This document shows, piece after piece, positions 1-6,765 of a stretch of 18,616 nt of DNA (positions are counted from its first letter, which is position 1; every line of letters starts with the position of its first letter). Origin of the DNA: an uncultured Rickettsiales bacterium (GTDB lineage: Bacteria; Pseudomonadota; Alphaproteobacteria; Rickettsiales; Deianiraeaceae); NCBI GenBank assembly GCA_946544555.1, contig CAMNMI010000009.1:1-18616 (forward strand), written 5' to 3'. The notes beneath the pieces were generated by a model. That model ran no database searches. It was given only the letters and a program-made list of their open reading frames with translations, and had not been told where the DNA came from. A program made the translations under genes and the position numbers.

Positions 1-24
1 GGCGTGGCCTCGGGCAGCGCAACA
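1..24 (-). repeat. Palindromic GC-rich repeat, copy A (cut by window edge)
   Basis: This is the first 24 bases (minus-strand reading) of a dispersed GC-rich element present six times in the window. It begins TGTTGCGCTGCCCGAGGCC, like copies C and D, and starts one base after the glyA stop codon. The rest lies outside the window. Its GC content contrasts sharply with the AT-rich surroundings. Confidence 0.85.
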
Positions 25-25
25 C

Positions 26-1237
26 TTATTTACTCTCCCCCGCTATCTCCTCAATACAATCAACAATGGTATTTCCTATCTTTTCAAACTCTGCCTTACC
101 AAATCCTCTTGTCGTGCAAGCTGGGGTTCCCAATCTGACACCAGATGTAATGGTTGGTTTTTGTGGATCATTTGGCACAGAGTTCTTATTACAAACAATG
201 TTGTATTTCTCCTGCAATCTGCGCTCCAATGCCAATCCTGTCACGCCTTTGCTCCTCAAATCAACCAACATGCAGTGATTATCTGTTCCTCCGCTGACAA
301 TATCCACTCCCCTTGACATGATAGTATCAGCCAATGTTTTAGCATTATCAATGATGTTTTTGCAATATGTTTTCCACTCTGGACGAAGAGCTTCTCCAAA
401 TGCTACTGCCTTTCCAGCAATGACATGCATCAGCGGACCACCTTGTATTCCCGGAAATACAGCAGAATTCAACTTTTTCTCCAACTCCTTTGTCTTCGCC
501 ATAATCATTCCGCCACGAGGACCACGCAATGTTTTGTGAGTTGTCGTGGTTACCACATCAGCATAATCAATAGGACTTGGATAATATCCTCCTGCAATCA
601 ATCCAGCCACGTGCGCTATGTCGGACATCAAAAATGCGCCGCACTTATCAGTAATTTCTCTGAATTTCTTCCAGTCAACAATACGAGAATATGCAGAAAA
701 TCCAGTAATAATCAGTTTTGGTTTGTGTTCCATAGCAAGTTGCTCTGCTTGGTCGTAGTCAATGAACCCATCTTCATTTACACCATAGCCAATACAGTTA
801 AACCATTTACCGGACATGTTAGCTTTTAACCCATGAGATAAATGTCCTCCGCAGTCAAGTGATAGTCCCAAAACTGTATCTCCTGGTTGTAATAGACCAA
901 AGAACACCGCCATATTTGCTTGTGCTCCTGAATGTGGTTGCACATTGACATATTCACAATTAAAGAGTTTCTTGGCGCGCTCCTGTGCCAGCTCCTCTAC
1001 CGTATCCATATTTTCACATCCACCGTAATAACGTTTATGTGGATAGCCCTCGGCATATTTATTAGTCATAACAGAGCCCATGGCCTCCAATACTGCCCGC
1101 GAGACAATATTCTCACTTGCAATCAACTCAATATGCTCGTCTTGCCGCTTTTGCTCAGCCACAATCGCATCATAAACCTCTCTGTCCTGATTATAGATAT
1201 AGCTATCCTCACTTAATACTGCAAAATTCTCTAACAT
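26..1237 (-). CDS. glyA: Serine hydroxymethyltransferase
   Basis: PLP enzyme interconverting serine plus tetrahydrofolate and glycine plus 5,10-methylene-THF, the main cytosolic source of one-carbon units. The 403-aa length is slightly below the usual 410-430. Family motifs are present: IELIASENIVS near residue 37, KYAEGYPHKRYYGG at 60-73, VNVQPHSGAQAN at 98-108, GHLSHG at 131-136, and the PLP-lysine motif TTTTHKTLRGPRGG with Lys235 as the Schiff-base residue. The start is ATG at 1237 with no Shine-Dalgarno sequence; a -35 TTGACA with a TATCAA-like -10 lies upstream (1268-1295). The stop is followed after one base by repeat A. It is a stand-alone unit, divergent from the orphan gene at 1482. 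Identification is from motifs and overall similarity recalled for the family. Confidence 0.97.
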   Translation of the reverse strand: MLENFAVLSEDSYIYNQDREVYDAIVAEQKRQDEHIELIASENIVSRAVLEAMGSVMTNKYAEGYPHKRYYGGCENMDTVEELAQERAKKLFNCEYVNVQPHSGAQANMAVFFGLLQPGDTVLGLSLDCGGHLSHGLKANMSGKWFNCIGYGVNEDGFIDYDQAEQLAMEHKPKLIITGFSAYSRIVDWKKFREITDKCGAFLMSDIAHVAGLIAGGYYPSPIDYADVVTTTTHKTLRGPRGGMIMAKTKELEKKLNSAVFPGIQGGPLMHVIAGKAVAFGEALRPEWKTYCKNIIDNAKTLADTIMSRGVDIVSGGTDNHCMLVDLRSKGVTGLALERRLQEKYNIVCNKNSVPNDPQKPTITSGVRLGTPACTTRGFGKAEFEKIGNTIVDCIEEIAGESK

Positions 1238-1267
1238 TGGATTGAAAAATAAAACTGAATGCGATTT

Positions 1268-1295
1268 TTGATAAGATTGGAAATTTAAATGTCAA
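1268..1295 (-). promoter_or_regulatory. glyA promoter
   Basis: On the minus strand, TTGACA (1290-1295), a 16-nt spacer starting TTTAAATTT, then TATCAA (1268-1273). The -35 start lies 58 nt before the glyA ATG, giving a short leader of about 20 nt. It is one of a set of TTGACA plus A/T-tract promoters in this window. Confidence 0.65.
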
Positions 1296-1310
1296 TAAGT
1301 TGATATTTGT

Positions 1311-1421
1311 GTTGCGTCAGCGCGGAGCGCGTTTGTTCGAGGAACGGGGAGGCGCGGAGCGCCGACAAAAGAGCGAGGAGCGAAATACAAACCGCGAGGG
1401 TGTGGCCTCGGGCGGCGCAAC
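1311..1421 (-). repeat. Palindromic GC-rich repeat, copy B
   Basis: A 111-bp element bounded by GTTGCG and CGCAAC inverted ends. On the minus strand it carries the conserved 5' module (GCCCGAGGCCACACCCTCG then CGGTTTG), with a CGAGG/CCTCG hairpin. An internal stem GTTTGT/ACAAAC replaces the GTTTGGC/GCCAAAC of copies C-E, a compensatory change. It lies between the divergent promoters of glyA and the 1482 gene. Confidence 0.85.
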
Positions 1422-1430
1422 GACAAAAAT

Positions 1431-1458
1431 TTGCAATATTGTTCTTTGTTGATATAAT
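1431..1458 (+). promoter_or_regulatory. Promoter of the 1482 orphan gene
   Basis: TTGCAA (1431-1436), 16-nt spacer, perfect TATAAT (1453-1458). Predicted transcript start about 16 nt before the ATG at 1482. It differs from the housekeeping promoters here, which have TTGACAAT and weaker -10 boxes. Confidence 0.6.
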
Positions 1459-1481
1459 GGAATGGTTTAGTTTTTATATAA

Positions 1482-2663
1482 ATGACGAACAATGACGATA
1501 AATATCAGGTAGCAAGTACTGATGAATATGGAATTAAAACGACAAAGTGTGGACAAAAATATTTGATTTGTCATTTTATACGTGACGATTTTGCAGATAA
1601 GTATGCATATCAAGAAGTTATAAAACCAAAATCAGAACTGGCTACATCTATTTTATTAGAAAAAGAACGTAATAAAGGAGAATATTTTTATGAGCCGTTT
1701 ATTCATCGGGCAATTGGATATGTGGTAAGTGATTATAATGACTTAAAAGGATTTTCAGTTGAAAATGCAAATACAGATAAAAAAGGCGATGAAGAATTGA
1801 CCCAAAATAAACAAGAGCATGAGTTTATAAAACAATTGTCCGATAATCTTGCAAATTTTGAACCACATAATCAATATAATCTATCAGATGATTATTGGAA
1901 ACAATTAGAGAATGCGATTAATGAAATTTCAGAAAATTTAACATTTGCTGAAAAAATAAAACAAATTGCAAGTCAATATTCTAAGTTGGATATAGAAAAA
2001 TATACAGAATTGGTTAAGAATAGTGAGAATGGTGCAGTGTTAGAGAGTTTGGGACTTAAAGCGTCGTGTCATAATTGTACATCAATAAAAGAGTTAAAAG
2101 ATATTATTAAAGATGAAAATAAAATTAATTCTGTGCCAGCAAACAACCAAATGAATATATCAGGTGCAAAAATATCATCACTGATTATAAATATGACAAA
2201 CAAGATTTTTCGAAGAGTAAATTGGTGCGGAGGAGGTGTTAAGAATTCTAAAAAGGACAGATTATATGAAATTGTCAAAAATATCAATGAAATTATTGAC
2301 ATTCAATTCAACAAACTCGGCCACAAAAGTATTTTAGTTAGAGATGCAGAGAGCAAAAAAATAACGAAAATGGAATTAGATAAGTTTGTTGATTACATAA
2401 AAAGTGAATGTGAAAAGAGTGGTATTAATATAAAGACGATAAATAAGAATTTTCCAACAAAAGAAGATGTAAATAAAATGATAAATAGCATGCCTTTACA
2501 AACCAAAGAGCCAAATCAAATTCCACCAAAAAAGCACGGTAAATGGTGCTGCTTTAAAAAGTGCTCTAGTTCATCAAATAATGTTTCGCCAAGTTTTCAC
2601 ATAAATACAGTTTCTGGTTATCAATTTGAAAGAAACCCAGATAAAAATTGTAATATTTTTTGA
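1482..2663 (+). CDS. Orphan AT-rich protein, 393 aa, ending in a CaaX-like CNIF
   Basis: I do not recognise this protein. It is 393 aa, hydrophilic and rich in Lys, Asn, Glu and Ile, with no signal peptide and no clear membrane segment. The middle (about 105-215) looks helical and charged. Cysteines cluster late: a CGGG at 249-252, WCCFKKCSSSS at 355-365, and the C-terminal four residues C390-N-I-F, which fit a eukaryotic prenylation box (Cys, any, aliphatic, Phe). The basic Cys-rich stretch 35 residues before it could add membrane affinity if the protein reached a host cell. The gene is much more AT-rich than glyA or xthA and has its own TTGCAA/TATAAT promoter. The ATG at 1482 is about 16 nt after the predicted transcript start and has no Shine-Dalgarno sequence. 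The coding call is supported by length and promoter placement; the function is unknown. Confidence 0.8.
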   Translation: MTNNDDKYQVASTDEYGIKTTKCGQKYLICHFIRDDFADKYAYQEVIKPKSELATSILLEKERNKGEYFYEPFIHRAIGYVVSDYNDLKGFSVENANTDKKGDEELTQNKQEHEFIKQLSDNLANFEPHNQYNLSDDYWKQLENAINEISENLTFAEKIKQIASQYSKLDIEKYTELVKNSENGAVLESLGLKASCHNCTSIKELKDIIKDENKINSVPANNQMNISGAKISSLIINMTNKIFRRVNWCGGGVKNSKKDRLYEIVKNINEIIDIQFNKLGHKSILVRDAESKKITKMELDKFVDYIKSECEKSGINIKTINKNFPTKEDVNKMINSMPLQTKEPNQIPPKKHGKWCCFKKCSSSSNNVSPSFHINTVSGYQFERNPDKNCNIF

Positions 2664-2676
2664 TATAAAATAATCA

Positions 2677-2682
2677 TTGAAA
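2677..2682 (+). promoter_or_regulatory. Possible -35 of the tRNA-Thr/xthA unit
   Basis: TTGAAATTAAAAAT resembles the extended -35 TTGACAATTAAAA seen at other genes here. It starts 37 nt before the mature tRNA 5' end, the distance expected for transcription starting at the tRNA. No good -10 is visible (weak TGATAG at 2696-2701). Confidence 0.4.
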
Positions 2683-2713
2683 TTAAAAATCACGCTGATA
2701 GCCAAGCGTTGAT

Positions 2714-2789
2714 GCTATTGTAGCACAGCTGGTAGTGCACTTCATTGGTAATGAAGAGGTCGCGGGTTCAAGTCCCGTCAATAGCACCA
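2714..2789 (+). tRNA. tRNA-Thr (anticodon GGT)
   Basis: A 76-nt cloverleaf. Acceptor stem GCTATTG pairs with CAATAGC; the D arm is GCAC...GTGC; anticodon stem CTTCA/TGAAG encloses loop TTGGTAA with anticodon GGT; the T arm is CGGG TTCAAGT CCCG. The discriminator base is A and the CCA end is encoded (2787-2789), unlike the initiator tRNA at 13553. xthA begins 13 nt downstream, so the two are probably one transcript. Confidence 0.96.
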
Positions 2790-2793
2790 TTTT

Positions 2794-2800
2794 GGAGGTG
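2794..2800 (+). promoter_or_regulatory. Strong Shine-Dalgarno of xthA
   Basis: TGGAGGTGAT just before the ATG at 2803 is almost perfectly complementary to the bacterial 16S rRNA 3' end. It is the only strong ribosome-binding site I see in the window; xthA lies behind a tRNA and therefore cannot be leaderless. Confidence 0.8.
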
Positions 2801-2802
2801 AT

Positions 2803-3639
2803 ATGAAAATCCGCGTGGCAACATGGAACATAAACTCAATCCGCATACGGCTTGACATGCTAAAAAGTGTCATCAAGGACAACAAAATTGACGTCATTCT
2901 GCTGCAAGAGACAAAATGTCAGGACTGCGATTTTCCGAGTTCAGCTATTCAATCCATGGGAATGAACTACCTTTTTAAGGGACAAAAGTCATACAATGGC
3001 GTGGCAATTTTGTCAAAATATCCTATTGATTTGGAAATGGACGAACTGCCACTTTATGGCTTTCAGGAGGCAGACGAAGAGGCGAGATACATTGAGGCAA
3101 TAGTCACTGTTGGTGGAAAGATTTTGCGTGTTGCGAGTGTTTATGTCCCGATGGGCGGAAGTGTTTTGCTGCCAGACGAGACCTTGGAGGAGAGTGCGAG
3201 GTTTAAATATAAACTGAATTTTTATAAGCGTGTGCAGACGAGAATGAAGGAAATCAAGGCACAAACCAACAATTTTCAGGATGAATATGTCATTTTTGGT
3301 GGCGATTTTAATGTTGCGCAGGAGGAAATTGACTTGACGCATCCCAAGGCAAATGATGGCGGAGTTGGCTTTCACCCACTGGAAAGACAGGCCTTGCGAG
3401 ATATCCGTGCAGTTGGGCTGGATGATACATTTCGTGCGAGGTTTCCCGGTGTCGTGCAATATACTTGGTGGGACTACAAAACACGTGGCTTTGACCGTAA
3501 TGTCGGGTGGAGATTGGACTATCTTTTGTCATCCAAGAATGTGATTGACAACATCTCGGAAATTTATGTTGACATGAAAACCCGCGCCAAACCAAAGACC
3601 TCCGACCATGCTCCAACAGCGATGGAGATAGAAATTTAG
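2803..3639 (+). CDS. xthA: Exodeoxyribonuclease III / AP endonuclease
   Basis: Mg-dependent AP endonuclease and 3'-repair exonuclease of the ExoIII family, acting in base excision repair. The 278-aa length is normal (E. coli 268). Active-site motifs are complete: TWNINSIR at 7-14, LQETK with Glu36, YNGVAILSK at 64-72, Tyr114, GGDFNVA with Asp168 and Asn170, YTWWDY at 220-225, GWRLDYLL with Asp239, and the final KTSDHAP with Asp268-His269. The start at 2803 is fixed by the strong Shine-Dalgarno sequence 4-5 nt upstream. It follows tRNA-Thr by 13 nt and is likely co-transcribed with it. Repeat C begins 27 nt after the stop. ExoA-type and XthA-type members are hard to separate by eye. Confidence 0.95.
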   Translation: MKIRVATWNINSIRIRLDMLKSVIKDNKIDVILLQETKCQDCDFPSSAIQSMGMNYLFKGQKSYNGVAILSKYPIDLEMDELPLYGFQEADEEARYIEAIVTVGGKILRVASVYVPMGGSVLLPDETLEESARFKYKLNFYKRVQTRMKEIKAQTNNFQDEYVIFGGDFNVAQEEIDLTHPKANDGGVGFHPLERQALRDIRAVGLDDTFRARFPGVVQYTWWDYKTRGFDRNVGWRLDYLLSSKNVIDNISEIYVDMKTRAKPKTSDHAPTAMEIEI

Positions 3640-3666
3640 ATAAATTAAAACACGCCATCAATTTAT

Positions 3667-3775
3667 GTTGCGCTGCCCGAGGCCACGCCCTCGCGGTTTG
3701 GCTGCGCCTCGCTCAATCCGCCCTCGCTGCGCTCTGGCTCCGCTCGGCGGCCAAACTCGCTCCGCGCCGCGCAAC
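3667..3775 (+). repeat. Palindromic GC-rich repeat, copy C
   Basis: A 109-bp element with 7-nt inverted ends GTTGCGC/GCGCAAC. It has hairpin CGAGG-CCACGC-CCTCG and an internal stem GTTTGGC/GCCAAAC spanning a region rich in CTCGCTC. It lies between xthA and the 71-aa gene. Nearly the same sequence, with its flank, recurs as copy D. Confidence 0.9.
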
Positions 3776-3818
3776 AAACCAATACAAAAAATTAACAGAG
3801 ATAGGAATTTAAATTTTT
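3667..3818 (+). repeat. Repeat-plus-leader cassette, first copy
   Basis: Repeat C plus its right flank (AACAAACCAATACAAAAAA, TAACAGA-ATA, AATTTAAATTTTT) matches 4089-4243. The duplication therefore extends past the palindrome into the AT-rich region just upstream of the next orphan gene. Confidence 0.8.
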
Positions 3819-3862
3819 GATTTACAATTTTATATTTTTTTATAAAATTTGATAGTTGATGT

Positions 3863-4078
3863 ATGGATAAAAATAATAAGAAGACAAAAAAGCCAAAAAG
3901 AACACTACGATTAATCCTTAAAGAATTAAAGCCATACAAAGAGGACGATAAGGAGGACGACAAATTTCAATTAGAAAGATATAATTATGCATTTGACATG
4001 AATTTTAATACAGTTGAAAACAAAATTGATAAAAAAATAAATAAACAATTTTCAAATGAAATGAATGATTTGTTTTGA
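3863..4078 (+). CDS. Small lysine-rich orphan protein, 71 aa
   Basis: Not recognised. It is 71 aa and very hydrophilic: a basic N-terminus (KNNKKTKKPKRTLRLILKEL, residues 3-22), an acidic patch KEDDKEDDK at 26-34, then a probably helical C-terminal half ending NEMNDLF. There is no signal peptide or membrane segment. The AT-rich upstream region holds TTTACA and TATAAA, which could form a promoter, but no Shine-Dalgarno sequence. It sits between repeat cassettes C and D; copy D starts 10 nt after its stop. Composition matches the following 398-aa gene, suggesting a common origin or regulation. It may be a genuine small gene or a remnant; the ORF is short and AT-rich, so confidence is moderate. 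Confidence 0.55.
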   Translation: MDKNNKKTKKPKRTLRLILKELKPYKEDDKEDDKFQLERYNYAFDMNFNTVENKIDKKINKQFSNEMNDLF

Positions 4079-4088
4079 TTTATTAATT

Positions 4089-4198
4089 GTTGCGCTGCCC
4101 GAGGCCACGCCCTCGCGGTTTGGCTACGTCTCGCTCCATCCGCACTCGCTCTCGCTCTGGCTCCGCTCGGCGGCCAAACTCGCTCCGCGCCGCGCAAC
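4089..4198 (+). repeat. Palindromic GC-rich repeat, copy D
   Basis: A 110-bp element, over 90 percent identical to copy C by eye, with the same inverted ends (GTTGCGC/GCGCAAC), CGAGG/CCTCG hairpin and GTTTGGC/GCCAAAC stem. It starts 10 nt after the 71-aa gene. One forward frame is open through the whole element and continues into the next gene. Confidence 0.9.
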
Positions 4199-4243
4199 AA
4201 ACCAATACAAAAAAAATAACAGAAATAAAAATTTAAATTTTTT
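4089..4243 (+). repeat. Repeat-plus-leader cassette, second copy
   Basis: Repeat D with the right flank shared with 3667-3818, including the ACCAATACAA and AATTTAAATTTTT segments. Each copy lies immediately upstream of an orphan gene. The flank has diverged more than the palindrome. Confidence 0.8.
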
Positions 4244-4307
4244 GTTAATTTTTCTTTACAAATCAATTTTTTTTGATAAATTATTGGTTGTTTTAATAGT
4301 TTTAAAT

Positions 4308-5504
4308 ATGGAAAAATTTAATCCACAAACCAATATTGTAAAGAAGTTTAAAAATAATGATGCCCAAGCAGGTGATTTATTTATGAATTATGAAATCACA
4401 AATGATTACAAAGGCGCCATAGAATTTTTGGCTTATCTGAAAGGTCAAAGTGAGGTAGACAATAATGGCATGGAACAATTAAAAGAAAAAGATGAAAGAT
4501 TTAATAGAGAATTTTTATTAGATAAATATTTGGAACAATACATGAATAATGTAAAAAAATATTATCAATCTAACTATAAAAATAATACAAACAGAGATTA
4601 TAATGATAGTGACTTAAATAAAGAAGTTGAAAAATTTGATAAAAAACGTTTGAATAATATTATTGATAACTACATAGATCTTTTTAATGGCAAACTTAAC
4701 AAAACAAAGCAAGGAGGAACTGTTGCAAAAATGACATTGACCGAATATGAGTGTGCAATGAATATTCTTGCTGATTTTAATGGTATGTTGACAGAGGCTA
4801 AAAAAGAACAAAATATTTATAAAAATAATAGCTCTATCGGCATTCGTCAAAATTTGATACAAGAGGCAAAAAAATTTAATGCTTTAACGGAAATAAAGAA
4901 AATCAGTAAATTAAAAAATAGTATAAAACCAGAAAAAGTTGATTTAAAGCAAAGTATCATGCCGGGGCAGCGTATAAATTTGGATTTGAATACACAGATA
5001 AATAAACCGAAAAATGAAATAAAAAATAACAATGAAATAAAAAATAGCATTAATATTAATAACATTAATTATAGCATAGATGATGAAGAAGACAAAAAAG
5101 AAGAGCCAAAAGACAATATAAATGAAAATCTTAATATTGAAAAAGAAACAGCAAAATTCAAAAAAATTGATGCGAAGAAAAAGAAGACTAATAAAATACG
5201 TGAAAGCCAAATTTTTGATAACAATATTCGTATAAACAATAACAGCATTAGTAAACCGCAAAACAAAACAATGATTATTGGTTCAAAAAGCAAGCGTGAC
5301 GAGAAATTTAATCCACAAACAACAATCAAAAGAAACAAACCAAATTTGGACTTGAACAAAGTTCAAGTGAACCAAAGCATGATGCTGCCAAAGACAAATG
5401 AAATTGAGGACAAAAAAGAAGACAAAAAAGAAACAAAGACGGATGTCAAGATTTCAAAGGAAAATGTCAATGACAAAAAGAACCAAATTAATAATAAGAA
5501 ATAA
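4308..5504 (+). CDS. Orphan Lys/Asn-rich, largely disordered protein with repeated motifs, 398 aa
   Basis: Not recognised. The open frame extends upstream through repeat D, but I place the start at ATG 4308, after the duplicated leader. Residues 1-200 look helical and charged. Residues 210-398 are low-complexity Lys/Asn/Glu/Asp and probably disordered. Short motifs recur: EKFNPQTNI at 2-10 and EKFNPQTTI at 332-340; KVDLKQSIMPGQ at 210-221 and KVQVNQSMMLPK at 351-362; NLDLN at 224-228 and 346-350. At DNA level the first pair shares 17 identical bases. No signal peptide or membrane segment is seen. A TTTACA with TAAATT 16 nt later (about 4255-4282) could be the promoter. Some stretches have very low GC (about 15 percent over one 60-nt line), unlike the adjacent exonuclease gene. 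Repeated motifs in a disordered tail would suit a scaffold or multivalent binding protein, but that is inference. Confidence 0.75.
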   Translation: MEKFNPQTNIVKKFKNNDAQAGDLFMNYEITNDYKGAIEFLAYLKGQSEVDNNGMEQLKEKDERFNREFLLDKYLEQYMNNVKKYYQSNYKNNTNRDYNDSDLNKEVEKFDKKRLNNIIDNYIDLFNGKLNKTKQGGTVAKMTLTEYECAMNILADFNGMLTEAKKEQNIYKNNSSIGIRQNLIQEAKKFNALTEIKKISKLKNSIKPEKVDLKQSIMPGQRINLDLNTQINKPKNEIKNNNEIKNSININNINYSIDDEEDKKEEPKDNINENLNIEKETAKFKKIDAKKKKTNKIRESQIFDNNIRINNNSISKPQNKTMIIGSKSKRDEKFNPQTTIKRNKPNLDLNKVQVNQSMMLPKTNEIEDKKEDKKETKTDVKISKENVNDKKNQINNKK

Positions 5505-5510
5505 CCATCA

Positions 5511-5539
5511 TTGACAATAAAACTCCTCCCTTTTTACAT
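5511..5539 (+). promoter_or_regulatory. Promoter of the PolA-type exonuclease
   Basis: TTGACA (5511-5516) within TTGACAATAAAA, 17-nt spacer, TTACAT (5534-5539). The -35 starts 42 nt before the ATG at 5553, so the leader is only a few nucleotides and no Shine-Dalgarno sequence is present. Confidence 0.7.
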
Positions 5540-5552
5540 CAAATGATTTCAC

Positions 5553-6758
5553 ATGCAAATGCACGCAGATGAGGACACGTTCTACATAATTGATGGATAT
5601 GGCTTCATTTTTCGGGCATTTTATGCACTTCCAAACCTGACTTCCCGCACAACTGGTGAGCCGATTGGCGCCGTTTATGGCTTTTTCAAAATGCTGATTA
5701 GCATTATAAACTCGGCCAAGCCCAGTCATTTAGCCATCGCGCTTGACACCGGCAAACGAACATTCCGCAATGATGTTTATGACAAATTCTGCGAGGACAA
5801 ATCTCTTGAAGTGATGTTCCAGGAGAACAAAATGCAGTTTGATTTGGCTGGCATAAAGCTTGAAGATGTGAGAAATTTCTCTCCTGAGCAACTGATTGAG
5901 CTGTTGCAACTGGATAAACAACATTGCATTGATGTGTGTGAGAAGCTTGGTGTTCCTATTGCTGTTGACGGTGCTTCCGGAGTGGTGAGTATTCCAAAAA
6001 TTCTGCTGCTGGATATATTTCTCCACCTTGAAAAAGACATCAAAATTGAGGACTTCAAAACGCAATACAAAGCAAACCGACGAGAGACACCAGATGAGCT
6101 GAAATCACAGTTCAAAATTGTGCGGGAGCTAATAGATTTTTCAGGTATTCGTGCAGAATTTTCATATGGCTTTGAGGCCGATGATGTTATTGCATCACTC
6201 GCAAAGGAGGCCGTAAAAAGAGGCATGAAAGTGGTTGTGGTTTCTGCGGATAAGGACCTCTGCCAGCTTGTCAAGGATGGAGAAATTAGTGTCTATGACC
6301 CAGCTAAAAAACAATATCTTGACGAGCAGGGCGTGATTGGCCGTTTTGGCGTGCGCGCAGACCAAATTGTGGACTATTTATCCATTGTCGGCGACCATTG
6401 CGATAACGTGTTTGGTGTGAATGGAATTGGCCCCAAGGGTGCTATCAAACTGCTGCAACAGTATAACTCCATTGAGAACATTTTTGCAAACATAGGCAAA
6501 CTTGATGACCGCACTCGGCAGAAATTTGAAGCCAGCAAAGACGTTCTTGCATTGGCTCAGGAGCTAATAAAATTGCGATTTGATGCAGTTGATATTGATA
6601 CTATGGATGATTACAGATTGCATTTAGATAATGACAAGTTGTCAAAGTTTATCACCAAATATGGTTTTCGCGAAATTGACAGCGATGCGCGCAGGTTTGG
6701 CAACTACTCTAATGCAGTGAAGGAGAAAAAAGTTGTGGAGCAAAAGGGGTTGTTTTAA
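5553..6758 (+). CDS. polA: Stand-alone PolA-type 5'-3' exonuclease (flap endonuclease) with arch insertion
   Basis: Matches the N-terminal 5'-nuclease domain of DNA polymerase I, which removes RNA primers and 5' flaps. No 3'-5' exonuclease or polymerase domain follows: the gene ends at 401 aa and the next gene is on the other strand. Metal-binding acidic residues are all present: Asp14 (IIDGYGF), Asp65 (ALDTGKRTFR), EADD at 208-211, SADKD with Asp233 and Asp235, and GDHCDNV with Asp281 and Asp284. The helix-hairpin-helix GVNGIGPKGA is at 288-297. About 93 extra residues (about 78-170) lie between TFRNDVYD and QYKANRRETPDEL, motifs that are nearly adjacent in ordinary PolA. The protein ends QKGLF, fitting the bacterial sliding-clamp motif QxxLF. 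Other starts at Met3 or Met4 are possible. A polymerase-free PolA nuclease is known in Buchnera. Confidence 0.9.
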   Translation: MQMHADEDTFYIIDGYGFIFRAFYALPNLTSRTTGEPIGAVYGFFKMLISIINSAKPSHLAIALDTGKRTFRNDVYDKFCEDKSLEVMFQENKMQFDLAGIKLEDVRNFSPEQLIELLQLDKQHCIDVCEKLGVPIAVDGASGVVSIPKILLLDIFLHLEKDIKIEDFKTQYKANRRETPDELKSQFKIVRELIDFSGIRAEFSYGFEADDVIASLAKEAVKRGMKVVVVSADKDLCQLVKDGEISVYDPAKKQYLDEQGVIGRFGVRADQIVDYLSIVGDHCDNVFGVNGIGPKGAIKLLQQYNSIENIFANIGKLDDRTRQKFEASKDVLALAQELIKLRFDAVDIDTMDDYRLHLDNDKLSKFITKYGFREIDSDARRFGNYSNAVKEKKVVEQKGLF

Positions 6759-6765
6759 ATAAAAA

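Noticed and set aside
2693..2710. ACGCT/AGCGT hairpin before tRNA-Thr as terminator of the 1482 gene
   Set aside because: Only a 5-bp stem with an 8-nt loop and no T-run after it.
3651..3660. Shared CACGCCATCA near 3651 and 13680
   Set aside because: A short match of about 12 nt between two intergenic sites with no further similarity; likely chance.
4065..4307. Upstream extension of the 398-aa orphan gene through repeat D from ATG 4065
   Set aside because: The segment is just the translated repeat plus its AT-rich leader, overlaps the end of the 71-aa gene, and the same repeat elsewhere is noncoding. An RPE-like translated insertion is not excluded.
5784..6062. Intein or mobile insertion in the PolA nuclease
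   Set aside because: About 93 residues is too short for a standard intein, no splice-junction residues are seen, and composition matches the host gene.
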